DNA from: Xiphydria camelus
Lineage: Eukaryota > Arthropoda > Insecta > Hymenoptera > Xiphydriidae
DNA length: 64,000 nucleotides
Direction: 5' to 3'
Assembly (NCBI GenBank): GCA_963678675.1
Contig: OY783196.1
Coordinates: forward strand, 24,840,827 to 24,904,826
Shown here: piece after piece, positions 1 to 11,096 of the stretch
Position numbering within the stretch: the first letter of the stretch is position 1
How the letters are laid out: each line of letters begins with the position of its first letter
The notes under the pieces: model-generated
Told to the model about the DNA's origin: nothing
The model's database searches: none
The model's input: the letters and a program-made list of their open reading frames with translations, nothing else
Translations under genes and position numbers: made by a program

Positions 1-127
1 AGATTAGGTACTACAAGCGGGACGATTTTTCGACGTTCATTTCGTTGCACCTTACCAATCGTAAGAGATATTTCAGCAGTGGTGGACGTATCCTGATGTT
101 GCGGACCGTTACTGGATTATTGCATAT

Positions 128-486
128 TGATGAAACAATTTTTTAATAGTTAATAAACATATTTGAATATGACGAAATAAATATATTGTTGGTGTAACCA
201 ATTTCCACGTATTAATGAAATATTTATTTCACCATATTCAAATCGACCAGTATCTACCTACTAGAGAAAAGCACGTAGGTATCTTTTCACTGTCATTGAG
301 AAACGTCGTAACTCTTTGCTATGCGAGGGAACATCGTAAGTCCTTGTTGTCATCGATGTGACTTACGGCTTTTCCTTACATAACAATAAATTACGATGTT
401 TTATAATGATGGTGAAAAGATATGTGCTTTTTTTTGAATTGATCGAAATATATGTTTATTAACTATAAATAAATTGTTTTGTCAGT
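128..486. mobile_element. Palindromic element, family B, interrupted copy
   Basis: The left part carries an AATAGTTAATAAAC motif and the right part its counterpart GTTTATTAACTATAAATAAA, ending in TTTTGTCAGTG. The same arrangement with the ATTATGGCGAAA core is complete at 12087-12231 and again at 54649-54932. The copy is longer than the intact one because another inverted repeat sits inside it. No coding capacity is visible, so this is a non-autonomous DNA element. The left boundary is approximate. Confidence 0.6.
263..431. mobile_element. Inverted-repeat element nested in family B copy
   Basis: The left arm (AAAAGCACGTAGG, then TATCTTTTCACTGTCATT) pairs with the right arm (AATGATGGTGAAAAGATA, then TGTGCTTTT). 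It interrupts the family B element, so it arrived later. No protein is encoded. No second copy was noticed in the window. Confidence 0.5.
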
Positions 487-1697
487 GAAGAGGCATCCGT
501 TGGCAAACCTACTGCTACAGAGAAAGTGTGCACATGCAGACGGTTACCGATAGACTTGTAATAGAAATTAGGCAAATGCTTGTAAAAGCCACTACCGCCA
601 AATGTATGGCAGAAAACGTACAGATTCTTGGACGATAAGCTGTCATCAGACTTATAGTAGACATAATTCTGACGCCCCCCCATAGAAGTGGCTGCAGACA
701 GCCATATGGCGGGAAATGCTCAGGTGCTTGCAAGTCGCCGCCAGCAGATTTGCGGCAGAAAATGCTCAAATGCTTGTAGCAAGCTCTGTTGATGATTCTT
801 TTTAGACAGATGACAACACTAAGCGCTACAATTCTGTTTCAAGAGACTTGCATGAATTTTGCTGACAAGATTTGTATATTTTCCACGCTCATTTGGCTCT
901 CTAGATATCCATTTGAGTGCCGTATCCTACCGTATATACGGCTCACCAGATCTCGTGCGTGGAAAGCAAAGCCGAGCGCCGCCGAATCGACTCGCGTCAA
1001 CGAGGCGAAGCGTGCGCGGCTTGCGTCGAAGGGCCTTCGGGTCCCGCGCGGATGAAAACAGCGGCGAACGAGATACGGCGAAGCACGCCCCGAAAAACTA
1101 GATAGAGAAGAATTACGAGCCAATCGAACGTTCGGTGGGTAGCATGTGCGCGCGGATTCCACCGCTATCTCTGAATTTTCATCTGGAAACGCGCGCAACC
1201 CTCTCCGCACACCGCTGCTGCTGTGCTGCATCACGCTTTATACATAACTCCCGCGAATTGATAACGCTGTTTTATGGGACTTCGGCGAGTACATCGGACG
1301 CACCTACGAATACGACATGCGCTCCCTCGCGGCCACGTGAGCGCAAGCGCAGAACGCATCCGAGCGCGTGGTAATGGCTCAATCATCGGATACGCGCGCG
1401 AACGTATTCGCATTTTTCTCGCGAGCTTCATTATCGAGAGGATGTAAAATAGGGATTCGCCTTAGGACGTCCGATGAGTATTTTGTAAAATATTCTACAT
1501 AAACGTAAATCATAGAATTTATCATCGAGAGGAAACGCGCGTTTAGCGGAATATTTATTACATAGTAATAGACGTCTTTCTGCCACTCTTGTAGTTATTA
1601 GAGTTAAATTATTTGTATGAGGTCGATGTCTGTTCTTGTCAGTTGATATTATTATAACTTATTATTTTATTAAACTCTTAAATTATTATTAAAGAAC
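487..1697. other. Non-coding stretch with CpG-rich block
   Basis: About 940-1430 is GC-rich and dense in CG dinucleotides, with open frames on both strands but no codon-like regularity, splice sites or protein similarity I recognise. The rest is AT-rich. GCAGGAAATGCTCA-like text near 707-770 is loosely repeated. I see no gene here. Confidence 0.5.
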
Positions 1698-1699
1698 TA

Positions 1700-2603
1700 C
1701 GAGGGTGTATCAAATATAGATAAACGGGATTCGTTTTGTACAAAATTCTAATTTTATTTAATTAAGCTTAGAAACATATGTTATTTTTCTACATAGTCTC
1801 CCGCCCTAGAAATACATTTTTCCCGTCGGTTTGGGAGCTTTTTTATTCCATCATCGTAGAAACTCTTCGGACGTTCTTGTAGCCATTGGAGCACAAACGC
1901 TTCCACCGCGTCGTTATCGTCGAAACGTTGGCCTCCGAGCGCTTCTCAGGGGGATCCAAAAAGATGGAAGTGACAAGGGGACAAGTCGGGACTATATGGC
2001 GAATGTTCCAGCATTTCCCAGCCTAATGCATCCAATTTTTGCCTTGTGGCATTGACCGCATGAGGCCTGGTGTCGTCATGCTGAAGAATGACACTTCTGA
2101 CCAATTGCTTCTTCCTTTTCCTTCGAAATGACAACTTCGCGGCATTCAGTAATTCACAATAATATTGCGCATTAATCGTGCGTCGATCGTGGGGAAAGTC
2201 AACGTGAAAAGCACCTTGCCGATCAACTCGGTCACGCTCGTTATTGGGCGGTGAGCGTGGCTCTCGTTCTCGACCTTTTCACGCCCTCCAGAAAATTCGT
2301 TGTGCCATGCAAACACACGAGTTCCTGACAGGGTGTTGTCCCCGAACTGTGTCTGTAATCGCCGCAAAATTTCGGTTGGATTCACCCCATCCTTGGCCAT
2401 AAACTTGATTATAATCCGTTGCTCCACGGAGACATGCACTTTCTCTCGCTCATGGTTTCTTTTCATACTAAAGAGACTGCGGTCGATTCTCCCCTCTCCC
2501 TAACGGTACAGGCCATTTGCGCATCAACTCCTTCAAGGTCACGGACCCCTCCGTAATTTAAAAAAAAATCAGTCCCGTTTATATAACATTTGATACACCC
2601 TCG
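1700..2603 (-). mobile_element. mariner transposon, internally deleted
   Basis: The terminal inverted repeats begin CGAGGGTGTATCAAAT at the left and end ATTTGATACACCCTCG at the right. They extend roughly 36 bp with a conserved AAACGGGA block. A TA dinucleotide flanks each side (1698-1699 and 2604-2605), the target duplication expected for Tc1/mariner. The element is 904 bp, clearly shorter than the approximately 1.3 kb of full-length mariners, and it contains a broken transposase on the minus strand. It is the only protein-coding DNA transposon whose family can be named with confidence here. Confidence 0.93.
1781..2466 (-). pseudogene. mariner transposase, truncated and frameshifted
   Basis: In functional relatives this is the DD34D transposase that cuts and pastes mariner DNA at TA sites in the nucleus. 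The N-terminal helix-turn-helix region is readable on the minus strand from 2466 to about 2146 (VHVSVEQRIIIKFMAKDGVN, later FAWHNEFSGG). The frame then breaks. A second block, 2134-1946, holds QHDDTRPHA, matching the second catalytic aspartate region, and HSPYSPDLSPCHFHLF, where the third catalytic Asp is replaced by His. A further frame shift leads to the typical C-terminal text SFYDDGIKKLPNRREKC, ending at a stop near 1781. The middle of the catalytic domain is missing, because only about 230 codons remain of the usual 340 or so. The gene is dead by deletion, frameshifts and loss of a catalytic residue. Confidence 0.92.
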
Positions 2604-2605
2604 TA

Positions 2606-3261
2606 TATTCTAGTACCGAACAAGTCATTATAATTTTATAATGTGGAACCCATACAACAAAATTGAATCAAGAAGGTAAGTCGAGTAAATTTTACTTTTC
2701 AGCCGATATGAAAAAATCGTCTGGTTGAAAATCTGGGATACGATTCTTAGCCATATTTTTTGGTTCAACTCTTCCCAGACTTTCACCATACTTTTTTTAC
2801 GCGGGCACGTATACTTCTACACGTTCTCACCGAAACGTTTATAATTACGTTATTAGTAGGTACGCACTGCGCGCGATTTCTACGGAGCAAATGTATGCTT
2901 GCAATTTCTTCAGGAAAATCAAGGAAATGCATATTTCCGCAGATTTACCGATACGACCCGTCGTGCTCGCTCGTGCGAAACGCGATCCCACGATCGGCAG
3001 ATTTCCCACTTCTATGGATTTCGCTCCGTGTAGGTTAGGATAGATTGTATACGTACACCAGTATGTATTGCATGTATATACCCGCTCGCGAACGTTTCCC
3101 GTACCTCGATGCATCCGTCGACGCTTCATCGATGCTTTAACAGCGACCTCCGACCCCACGAGAGTTCGTCAATTATTCGCGGATCGTTCGAGCTCAGCGC
3201 GGATGCGTTGCAGTGAATCGCCTTTGAATATTTGCCGTGCATACAGAGTGATTCCGAGGAT
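2606..3261. other. Non-coding stretch between mariner and element nest
   Basis: The first part is AT-rich. About 2845-3240 is moderately CpG-rich. Short open frames occur on both strands, but none shows splice signals or known protein similarity. No repeats were noticed. Confidence 0.4.
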
Positions 3262-3470
3262 GGTAGTCATAGGATGGTATACTATACATATTATAGTGTA
3301 TACGATTTTGTGGAAATATAGACGATGAGCGTCATCGTTGATTATTCGTGGTGGATAAGAGAGATTAAGCGGGACTTGCATCTGTCAGTGACAAAACTCT
3401 TAAACTGAAGTAGGCATACCCGATTCTAATCAGAACTAGAGTGAAATTTGGTAAAAATCTGGTGTACCTA

Positions 3471-3697
3471 CACCTAGCGTCAATGATTCTGATCGACCCG
3501 TTTTGGGTGACGATATTTCTATCGAGTCGACCTGAGTTAAAAGATTTGAGTGAATCTTAGTATTTTGTCATGAAGGCTAAATTTGATTGGTGCTTCATGG
3601 CAAAACAAGAAGATCCGCTTGTACCGTTTAATTACGGCCAACTCAATTGAAGTACCGTCACCGAAAGCGGGCCGATCAGAATCATTGACGCTAGGTG
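3471..3697. mobile_element. TA-flanked palindromic element, copy 1 of 2
   Basis: It begins CACCTAGCGTCAATGATTCT and ends with the reverse complement, flanked by TA at 3469-3470 and 3698-3699. The whole 227 bp folds back on itself, with CTTCATGGCAAAACAAGAAG in the interior. A second copy with the same terminal AATGATTCTGATCGACCC and interior is at 44542-44759. The TA target suggests Tc1/mariner-type mobilisation. Confidence 0.85.
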
Positions 3698-3860
3698 TAC
3701 CTACCTGATTGAAGAGTTTCATCACTGGCAGTTGCCAATTCTTCTTAACCTCTCCTACTCACCACGACCAATCCACGCTGACACTTATCGTCTATACTTC
3801 CACAAAATCGTATACGTTATATATGTTATGTTGCAGATCCAAGTCCGGACCATATGTATA

Positions 3861-4138
3861 GCGCTTTGTAGACTATAGGTTGTACGCCATTGGCCTGAGG
3901 ACACTGTACGATTGGCTGCGAGGACATGTAGTGCCGAGCCGACTCTTCGAAAGAAGAACCCTAGAACTCAGGCGATCACACACTGGGGACCTTCTCTCTA
4001 ATGTCTGATTCAAGCGATCAGACACTAGAGACCTTCTCCCGAAACGGTTGGTGGACGCTGCTTGCACGTTATCACAGCCAATCATCGAGGTGCAGACAGT
4101 GTCCAGCAATGTCTGATAGTCTATAGTCTACAAAGTGC
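3861..4138. mobile_element. TA-flanked palindromic element
   Basis: The arms begin GCGCTTTGTAGACTATA and end TATAGTCTACAAAGTGC, with TA on both outer sides. Inside is a direct repeat of about 50 bp (GCGATCACACACTGGGGACC and GCGATCAGACACTAGAGACC). It splits the right arm of the larger palindrome 3262-4165, so it is younger than that element. Confidence 0.8.
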
Positions 4139-4165
4139 TATATAGCATATCGTTCCATGACTACC

Positions 4166-4509
4166 ACACTGAGAAAAATAACTTAGTCAATTTAACCAAA
4201 ATCTGCTAGACGATGACCAAACCATTCGGTGAAGTATGGATCCTCCATCTTTTTGGTTAAAGTGACCACTTTTTGATTAGAATAACTACCCATACAGAAC
4301 AAATATCCAGCAAACATCCTATGGATGTCACATGGACGTCCCGGTGTCCAAAAAAACGTCCTATGGACATCCATTGGATATCGCATGTTTGCTGGGTATA
4401 CATATGGTTAGAATAGGTGGTTCAATCGACCAGTATTTCGGTTAGAATAACTAAACGCATTTAACTAGATGCGTTTTGTCATTTTAATCTAATCATTTGT
4501 CTCAGTCAG
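4166..4509. mobile_element. Family C element (CACTGAGAAAA end), with insertion
   Basis: It starts CACTGAGAAAAATAACTTAG and carries repeated AACCAAA/TTTGGTT blocks. It ends with TTGTCTCAGTCAG. The same text in opposite orientation is found at 18472-18711. The copy is split by a separate inverted repeat at 4308-4398. No coding capacity is visible. Confidence 0.75.
4308..4398. mobile_element. Short nested inverted repeat (CCAGCAAACAT)
   Basis: It begins CCAGCAAACATCC and ends GCATGTTTGCTGG, with multiple GGATGTC/GGACGTCC-like units inside that pair with each other. It interrupts the family C element around 4290-4405. It is probably a miniature DNA transposon. The target duplication is not clear. 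Confidence 0.65.
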
Positions 4510-4823
4510 TAAATCCTCGGAATCCCTCTGTAGATGGGAAGATCGCGTGGAACCGCAGTACGCATTCTGTCATCGATGCTCGCCGCGTCTCGACGTGAGC
4601 GCGACCGATATCCTCTCCAGTAATTACAACGACGCGATAACGGTCTTACGGTTAGGCGCTATGACCAAGCGCCGACGGTGGCGGCGCTGACGTCGGGAAT
4701 TTACGAGGTGCGCGCGGCGTGGCGTCTTCCGTCTGCGATGAAATGTCTCTCGCGGGGAAATCGCTATACGACGTCGAATGTTGACGGAACGACGAGAATC
4801 TACCGTTTAGATATAGACGTGTA

Positions 4824-4969
4824 CACCCGGGGACAATGAATCTGTCCGACCCGCTTTCGATCTACGAAATTTAAAGTCGACGATTGGTAGAAATATTTTT
4901 GTCGACCAATCACGAGCCTCGAAGTTCATAGACTCAGAGCGGGTCGGACAGATTCATCGTTCCCGGGTG
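4824..4969. mobile_element. TA-flanked palindromic element
   Basis: The ends CACCCGGGGACAATGAATCT and AGATTCATCGTTCCCGGGTG pair over about 37 bp, with TA at 4822-4823 and 4970-4971. The 146 bp insert lies in an otherwise CpG-rich block (about 4540-4850). There is no coding content. Confidence 0.8.
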
Positions 4970-5159
4970 TACGTAGACGAGAGTCGATGTTTCTTGGTCT
5001 GAATTTAGCCCCTAGCGGCTAACTTGGATATACCTAGTAGGCAGAAGATGAACTAGGGGACAGAGAGAGAGTGTCTGAATTTGGACCGTCGTCTAAGATG
5101 GACCATTCCTGTATCTAGAACAGAAGGGATATTTTTTTTGTTAGATATATGTATAGGTA

Positions 5160-5320
5160 CATCATATGCTCACAAATTTGGAGTCTGATGATGCACCTTC
5201 TTTGTTAGTTCTGACGATCATATGTGTAGCTGATAAGGTAGTAACGATTCTAGGGGTACATGGGTGGTTCAACCCAGGCGACAGTCCAAATTCGACGACT
5301 CTCCCATAACATTTTTTAAA
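5160..5320. repeat. Dispersed repeat block, copy 1
   Basis: The text GATGCACCTTCTTTGTTAG and GTCCAAATTCGACGACTCTC recurs in diverged form at about 24119 and 24851. The two blocks are about 90 bp apart here and about 730 bp apart there, so one location has gained or lost sequence. It is part of an unidentified repeat shared between 5.1-6.2 kb and 22.9-24.9 kb. Confidence 0.5.
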
Positions 5321-5390
5321 TTAATCAAATTGGACCCTACACTAAGAAGCATATTTAATACACAGTTGCAAATGTTATGTTTAAATCGGT

Positions 5391-5546
5391 CCTCCTATTT
5401 TTATATGTTAAAATCGTCTGATTCATTGTATTGTTTTAATATTTCTTGTATTGAAATTAACCCAAAGAATGAATTAACACAAAGAATGTTAAATTAATGC
5501 AAAGAATCAGATGATTTTTGTATACAAAAATGAATGAACCGATTTT
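5391..5546. mobile_element. Inverted-repeat element, family G copy 1
   Basis: The left arm reads ATGTTAAAATCGTCTGATTC, preceded by CGGTCC. The right arm reads AATCAGATGATTTTTG, followed by TGAACCGATT. The middle is rich in AATTAACACAAAGAATG-like units. A second copy lies at 22949-23130 with the same GGACCGATT end and ACACGAAGAAT-like units. Confidence 0.65.
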
Positions 5547-5717
5547 AGCAGAAAATTTCCAGATGTGTAGATACATAGAGCAAATAAAATATTGCTGTAT
5601 AGGAACCGATTCGATTAGCTACTACGATAATAGAATTATTTTTTCTAGTAATGACATTAGCTACTGTAGCAACATTTTCGACTGTCACTATTGCAGCGAG
5701 AAATATTGTTGCATCCT

Positions 5718-6092
5718 CTAAATTTCAAGAGTGTCGTCATTACGATAAACTATAGTATAGCTAAGAGAAAATTCGTATAGTCCAAGGCTGACCGCTCTTT
5801 TATGACTAGGAATATCCAAGGCAAAGGTCGTATACGATCCACGAACCGTAGGCGCGAAACTCATTAATCTTGCACCATTCTCGAGTTGGCCTTTGTCCAC
5901 CGCAGCAAGCAACGTTAATTCGGCGCCAAATTCAAAATCGACTATTCCCTTCCGGGATACTCGAGACAAGAGTAGATACTTAACATCCGGATCATGAATT
6001 CTGGGGGCAAAATTTGTTAATTTTGGACCACTCAAGTTAAACCCTGCCACTGTACCGAGCAGCATCAATTCGGTCTTTGCATAAAAAAGTAT
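5718..6092 (-). pseudogene. Unrecognised open frame made of 50-residue repeats
   Basis: The minus-strand frame is open from about 6092 to a stop at 5718. The first ATG is at 6065. The translation contains a repeated unit of 49-50 residues. One unit begins ELMLLGTVAG and continues PKLTNFAPRIHDPD; the next begins ELTLLAAVDK and continues ARLMSFAPTVRG; a third, partial unit begins EFSLSYTIVY. The pattern of alternating hydrophobic residues suggests a beta-rich repeat. The frame begins in mid-unit and ends in mid-unit, so this is probably a fragment or a single exon. It abuts the shared repeat block 6080-6245. I do not recognise the family; a captured gene fragment, an old exon or a gene of viral or transposon origin are all possible. 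Confidence 0.35.
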
Positions 6093-6245
6093 TCATACTC
6101 TTAAATTTGTAATTCAATTTGTAATGTGTATACGTATTCAATATCACACAAAAAAATACGCGAAAAAAAAATTATTTGCAAGGTTATAAGTGCGTTTCTC
6201 TCTACGATACTATGACGTAATCGAAACGCCAGAGAGACGCACGTA
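6080..6245. repeat. Shared block ending in a hairpin, copy 1
   Basis: The segment from ATAAAAAAGTATTCATAC to TTATAAGTGCGTTTCTCTCT is repeated, diverged, at 23507-23690. The end forms a hairpin: AAGTGCGTTTCTCTCT pairs with AGAGAGACGCACG. A TGACGTAA motif lies in the loop side. It is likely the end of a mobile element that carried the adjacent open frame. Confidence 0.55.
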
Positions 6246-9200
6246 CGAGTATACCAAGCAACGAGTGCGAGAGGAATAGACTTACAACACGACGATGTAG
6301 CTCGTATTTTTAAATGTCGTTTTTTAGCTTAAGTAAGACCCCGGAAATGAAGAGTGGAAAAATAGGCAGCAAATAACTATTCAAATTTTTCGAATCCGAG
6401 ATACAAAAATTAATGGGGAAACGAATTTCGAGCCAACTCGAATATAGTTCCAAATATCGGATACTCTTCCTAAATTATCATCAAATAGGTACATAACGCC
6501 GATCCGCAAAGTCCAGGGGCCTCGGGAACCGAGGCCCACACCTGTACCACACGGTAACAATTAACAATAGAGCATTCAGGATTGTATAATGCGTCTTACG
6601 CGCTGTTCAGTTTATTGTTTCGAGCTCGTGCGGCATGTTGAGCAAGAGAATCGAGTTTCGTTTAGCCGTGCCCGGCTTACGCGGTATCGGCGAGACGCGG
6701 GCCCCCGGACGATAAAAGAGTACATAGCACGTTTGCGATAAGCGCTGAGCATTTTTCTCCTCCGCGCGTATCCCCCTCTGTCGCTCGCTCTTCCTACTTC
6801 GGTTCTTCGTCCTCATCCGCATCCTTCTTTCACTCGGGCCTCATGGCTCAAGCGTGAAAACACGCGCTCGCGCCCGTGAGCTTCCACTTGCCACGCCCCC
6901 CTCTAAGCAGAACACACACGCGCGACAATCGTTTGACGCACATGCGTGTGTGTCACAGCTGCCCAGGAGGCGTGTGTGCACTCTGCAGCATGGAAATGTA
7001 TGTACACATGTGTATATCAGTGGCAGTAAGGCGACACGATACAAGTCGCAACTCCGATAAGGGTCATTTTGATTGCAACGGTACCGCGAAAATAAACCTT
7101 TTGTTGACGATGCGACTCGTGCCGCTGTTTTGCCTCGTGGAAACAGATATTATATAATAACGCGCGGTGCATGTCGACACGCTCTTTGTCCAAAATGTGT
7201 ATACTCGATGCGATTGTGAAAATATCCAAGTTCGAAAGTGGGCCGCACCACGATAGCGGTCCCGCGGCTCGCTCGCTGTCGACGTCATCGCCTCTCGCAA
7301 GGGAGAGGCGGATAATAGGCGCAGTGTGCTTTAGTATATTACGTTTGCTTAGTATGACATTTTCTTGATCGGCGAAAACGATCAGCTGTGACGGAAAAGT
7401 AAAAGAAATTGGATTTGTCGCACTGCGGATTATTTTCGAGTTTTCCTTCTGGATCAATTGAAAGTGAAACTTCAGACTTCTGTTCATAACCGGAAAGGTG
7501 TTAATTATTATATTTTTACTCCGTTTTTTAGAAGTAACTATGCGGAGGCCTGTATTAAATACAGAAATTAATGAAGAATAAATATTTCTACTTCAAGTGA
7601 ATGTACAATAAGTCGTTGAATTGCGTACGTGATCGTTTATCCTTCTTCAACTTGATAAAAAGAAAAGCAAACGACGGTATTATTTACAGCCATGTATGCA
7701 TTAGTACGTCTCATTGTACGTCGCAATCTATTTGAACTTCGCATCATATGGATGGGTAAAACTCCGATAACTTCTCCAGTGTATTATCAGGTCAATTAAA
7801 AATTATAAATTATCGCCTCAATAAATGTATGATGAAAATATGTAAAATCCACGCTACAATCCTCCATCGTTCTCATGAACATTTTCAAATTCATGATAAT
7901 ATAATAGAACGTTTTAAATAATTTAAATTCAACAAGAATGACTATTGCACCGTCGCTTTGTTCTACAACCAGCTATACTGGATACAAATGAAACAAATAT
8001 AATTGATTGACAAGGAGAAATAATTTAGAGAGGTCTATTCTACATAAATAATTTTAAAATGTGCCTAGAAATTAAAATTTCACAAAATACTATTAGGAGT
8101 TTCTAGTGACATTTCTCCAAAAACTTGACGAAATATAAGTTTATCCGGTTTGGTACGAGTTCACGTGAAATATGTAAGTGTGCATTGGCTCGTTAAGCAC
8201 CGCTGATAAACACCCGTTGGTCTGACGATATCGCGCTAAAAATACTTAAGAATGAAAAGGAAAGTCGCGAGGCGTCCGTCTCATAACGATCTAAAGAATC
8301 CCTCCGAGAAGCGAAGTCGATCGACGCATCAACGAGATATCTTGGCGAGTGAGTGTGCGTATATACGCGCGAAACACTTCCTATATGCGATGCATGCCGC
8401 CGCCAAGGGACCCTCGAGATGCATCATCGGCCTACAGCTGTTTCGGCAGTCAGCTGGTCCGGCCTTTGCCGACGCGTGCGCGCGTCTGTCAAGGCGCTTC
8501 TGCTCAGTAGCGACGCTGCAGCAACGGCGTGTACGCCTGTAACGGCGTGTAATAGCGAGCGGGCAGAAGCGATGCACGCGCGAGCCGTATTCTATATTTA
8601 GCCTTGCTTACTGCTTACTTCCGCTTACTTTGGCGAAAAGACTCGTAGCCTGCGGGGAACTGTTCGCGCGGACGGGAGAGGCCTTTTCTCTCTCTCGTTG
8701 GTATCTATCTTCTATATTTATCGCACCTTTGACTCGCGAACGCGCGCTTACTCCTGTCGCGATTTGTCTCTCAAATGTAGGCGCGGGTTGCCTGTGTGGT
8801 CGTACCTTCCCGGCAACCTCCGGCCTCTATATTTTCCGATTAAACGAGTCGTCGTTATTGTCACTAGGTAATCGCGCGCGCCCTGCGTTGACCACGATTT
8901 CTCTATTTTCCTTTTTATTTCATTTTATCCCATTTTATTTTATTTTATATTATTTTATATTTTTTTTATTACTAATGTTACTTAATCCACAATTTTATTC
9001 ACGCTGTATATGCAGTCATACTGCAAACTTTTGCTCAATTATGGCCAATAAACATCTTCATCGATCAATTAATCAATCAATATCCTCCCCCCCTTTCTCT
9101 TCCTCTCACCATCTCCCTCTCCCCCCTCCCCCCTGTCTCTCTCTTCCGGTTTTCCTTTCCCCGAACTCACGTGGCCGAATCTCTCGTCGCGCCAGCCTCT

Positions 9201-9444
9201 GTGTCGCGGGAAGGGAAAGAGATTCTGTCGGCTATATCAACACACACGGTTGTGTTGACATCACGAGTTAAAGCGTCTCGTCTTATATTGTATGTTACTA
9301 CGTGATTTTTGTTGGTCGGAGGAAGTATAATGTTATGGACTCCGCTTATTTAAATGTAGTGGTCCAATTGTAAAAAAATATACCTACCCATATCTCTTAA
9401 ATTAAAAATTCTTAATGAGGGAGGCGGGAGGAAATTAGCATGGA
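6246..9444. other. CpG-rich blocks and AT-rich DNA, no gene seen
   Basis: CpG-rich blocks lie at about 6600-7330 and 8240-8900, and the stretch between them is AT-rich. Open frames up to 213 codons occur in the GC-rich parts, but they run into TTTTATTTTATATTA low-complexity text (about 8920-8965) and show no protein-like composition. Pyrimidine-rich runs lie at 9085-9150. I see no supportable gene or repeat. Confidence 0.45.
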
Positions 9445-9493
9445 AAGTTGGCCCCTCGTTGTCATGGGAAGTAATGTCATGAGGGGCCAACCT
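9445..9493. repeat. GGCCAACTT hairpin, copy 1
   Basis: AAGTTGGCCCCTCGTTGTCA pairs with TGAGGGGCCAACCT across a loop of about 13 bases. On the right side CTCCTGCGTCAACTTGCTCC continues the consensus seen at the other copies, while the left flank has diverged. Function is unknown. It is one of eight copies in the window. Confidence 0.75.
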
Positions 9494-10577
9494 CCTGCGT
9501 CAACTTGCTCCGGTCTCTTGATGTTTACTCACAATTTCTCAGCCCTTTTTAAAAAGAAATATGAATGATTTTAAACGAATGTAAAATGAAAATGCTAGTT
9601 GCACTTTTCGATCCAAATTGGTATAGAAATTTTCTTCAAACTGAAACGCAAATTCAAACAAAATATTCTATGGATGAATCTATAGACGAGAAAATCAAGT
9701 AGGTAGGCACATGCTCACCATTGATGTTGTTTCGAAGGCGACAACTCGGAACGCATATACGGACGGAAGATGTGACGCGGCAAGTCTTTCTTGTAAAACA
9801 TAGTAAAACCGACTTATCACCCATGGGCGCGTCTCGGCACCACAAATACGACAATCATCCTTCGTACAGTGGATATTGACCATTGTACCGACTCGCATCC
9901 GCGGGCGATAAGTCGGCCTTAACTGCGTATTACGAGGAAGCGCACGACTCTTCCCTCGACGTCTACCTAGGTGTAGGTATTGCACACGATGTACGCCCGC
10001 GTGACGGCATAAGTTGCAGAGTTTTTCAGCTCCTCGCGAAGCAACCTTCCGCGCGAATTACCCGTGTTTTCACCTTTCGCACCGCAGCCATCGGCGAAGC
10101 CCCGGAGTACAGATTACGCGTGTGTACGTATATATGTGTACCCTGCACGCGGTGTCGGTGACGACGATTCCGCTAAGCCAACACGAACTTCTCTTGCACT
10201 CTCGTATGCAAAGAAGCCTCGAGGGCCTCGCCGCGCACACGTTCTGTCGTATTAGCATTTTTGCGCCGCCCCCTTCGGACTTTCAGCAAACAGGAAACGA
10301 ATAAATGCCGTCGCGTACTCTTACCTCGCGACTCGGTTTCGAGTTTCGAGAATCATCGTCGCGACGCGCGCGAGCGCTTCGAGTCGTCTCAGCTCTCCGC
10401 CGCTCGACATGAAATTGTCTCACCTAATGAATGGTTAGCGTAAAGCCACCTAGCTCGGATCACCTTTAACTTCTTTCGTTTTTTATTGGATTTTTTATAC
10501 TGTTTATTGCGATTGGATAGTACTCGGTATATGAGAAGTAAACTTATTTTTCCATTATTTTTATTCTATTAAGTGTA
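9494..10577. other. CpG-rich block, no gene seen
   Basis: About 9700-10440 is CpG-rich with many short open frames and several TACCTA/TAGGTA motifs (9700, 9964). There are no convincing splice sites or coding pattern. The flanks are AT-rich. Confidence 0.4.
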
Positions 10578-10639
10578 CAACTGTGCGTCCGCCGTTTTCC
10601 TATAGATGGCTTACGAGAAAAACGGCGGAAGCAAAGTTG
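10578..10639. mobile_element. 62-bp TA-flanked miniature palindrome
   Basis: The ends CAACTGTGCGTCCGCCGTTT and AAACGGCGGAAGCAAAGTTG pair almost fully, and TA flanks each side (10576-10577, 10640-10641). Only about 22 bases separate the arms. This is a minimal terminal-repeat-only element. Confidence 0.75.
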
Positions 10640-10669
10640 TACGCCTAATATTTCAAAAGGGCGTCTATA

Positions 10670-10859
10670 AGGCGCAATTCCCACAGAACTGGCGCATGGT
10701 GGTGGCGTGGAACGGACATTTGCCACCTCCATGTTAGCCTATGAGGCAATACAGACAGAAGTGGCGTGGCACTGGCGTGGTCCTTCATAGGCTGAAATGC
10801 AAGTGGCAAATGCCCGTTCCACGCCACCTCCGCGCGCCAGTTCTGTAGGAATTGCGCCT
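10670..10859. mobile_element. TA-flanked 190-bp palindromic element
   Basis: The ends AGGCGCAATTCCCACAGAAC and GTTCTGTAGGAATTGCGCCT pair, and the arms continue through GTGGCGTGGAACGG-type text to near the centre. TA is present on both outer sides. Two overlapping minus-strand open frames here are by-products of the palindrome. Confidence 0.85.
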
Positions 10860-11096
10860 TACGCATCTCTTGAAATGTGGAACGAAAGATGAACTTCCGC
10901 AACCGGTTAATGTTAAATAAATAGAACTAGAATTCTTTTGAATAACGAGAGGGAGCACTTAAATGAAATTGTTCCATTACGAGAAAATACGTTCAATTAA
11001 TCAATTTACCTTAGGTACTGAGAAAGTTGAAGAACCCATAACCATGTATGTATACCGATTTAGTAACAATGCCTTAGGAAAAATGTCCAAATTCAA

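Larger units (their letters stand above)
3262..4165. mobile_element. Long palindromic element hosting two younger elements
   Basis: The left arm starts GGTAGTCATAGGATGG and the right arm ends CCATGACTACC. Long complementary blocks include GTATACGATTTTGTGGAA (left, about 3299) and TTCCACAAAATCGTATAC (right, about 3800). The central part is occupied by a TA-flanked element at 3471-3697, and the right arm is split by another TA-flanked element at 3861-4138. Removing both restores a continuous inverted repeat. It is a non-autonomous DNA element with no coding capacity. Confidence 0.75.
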
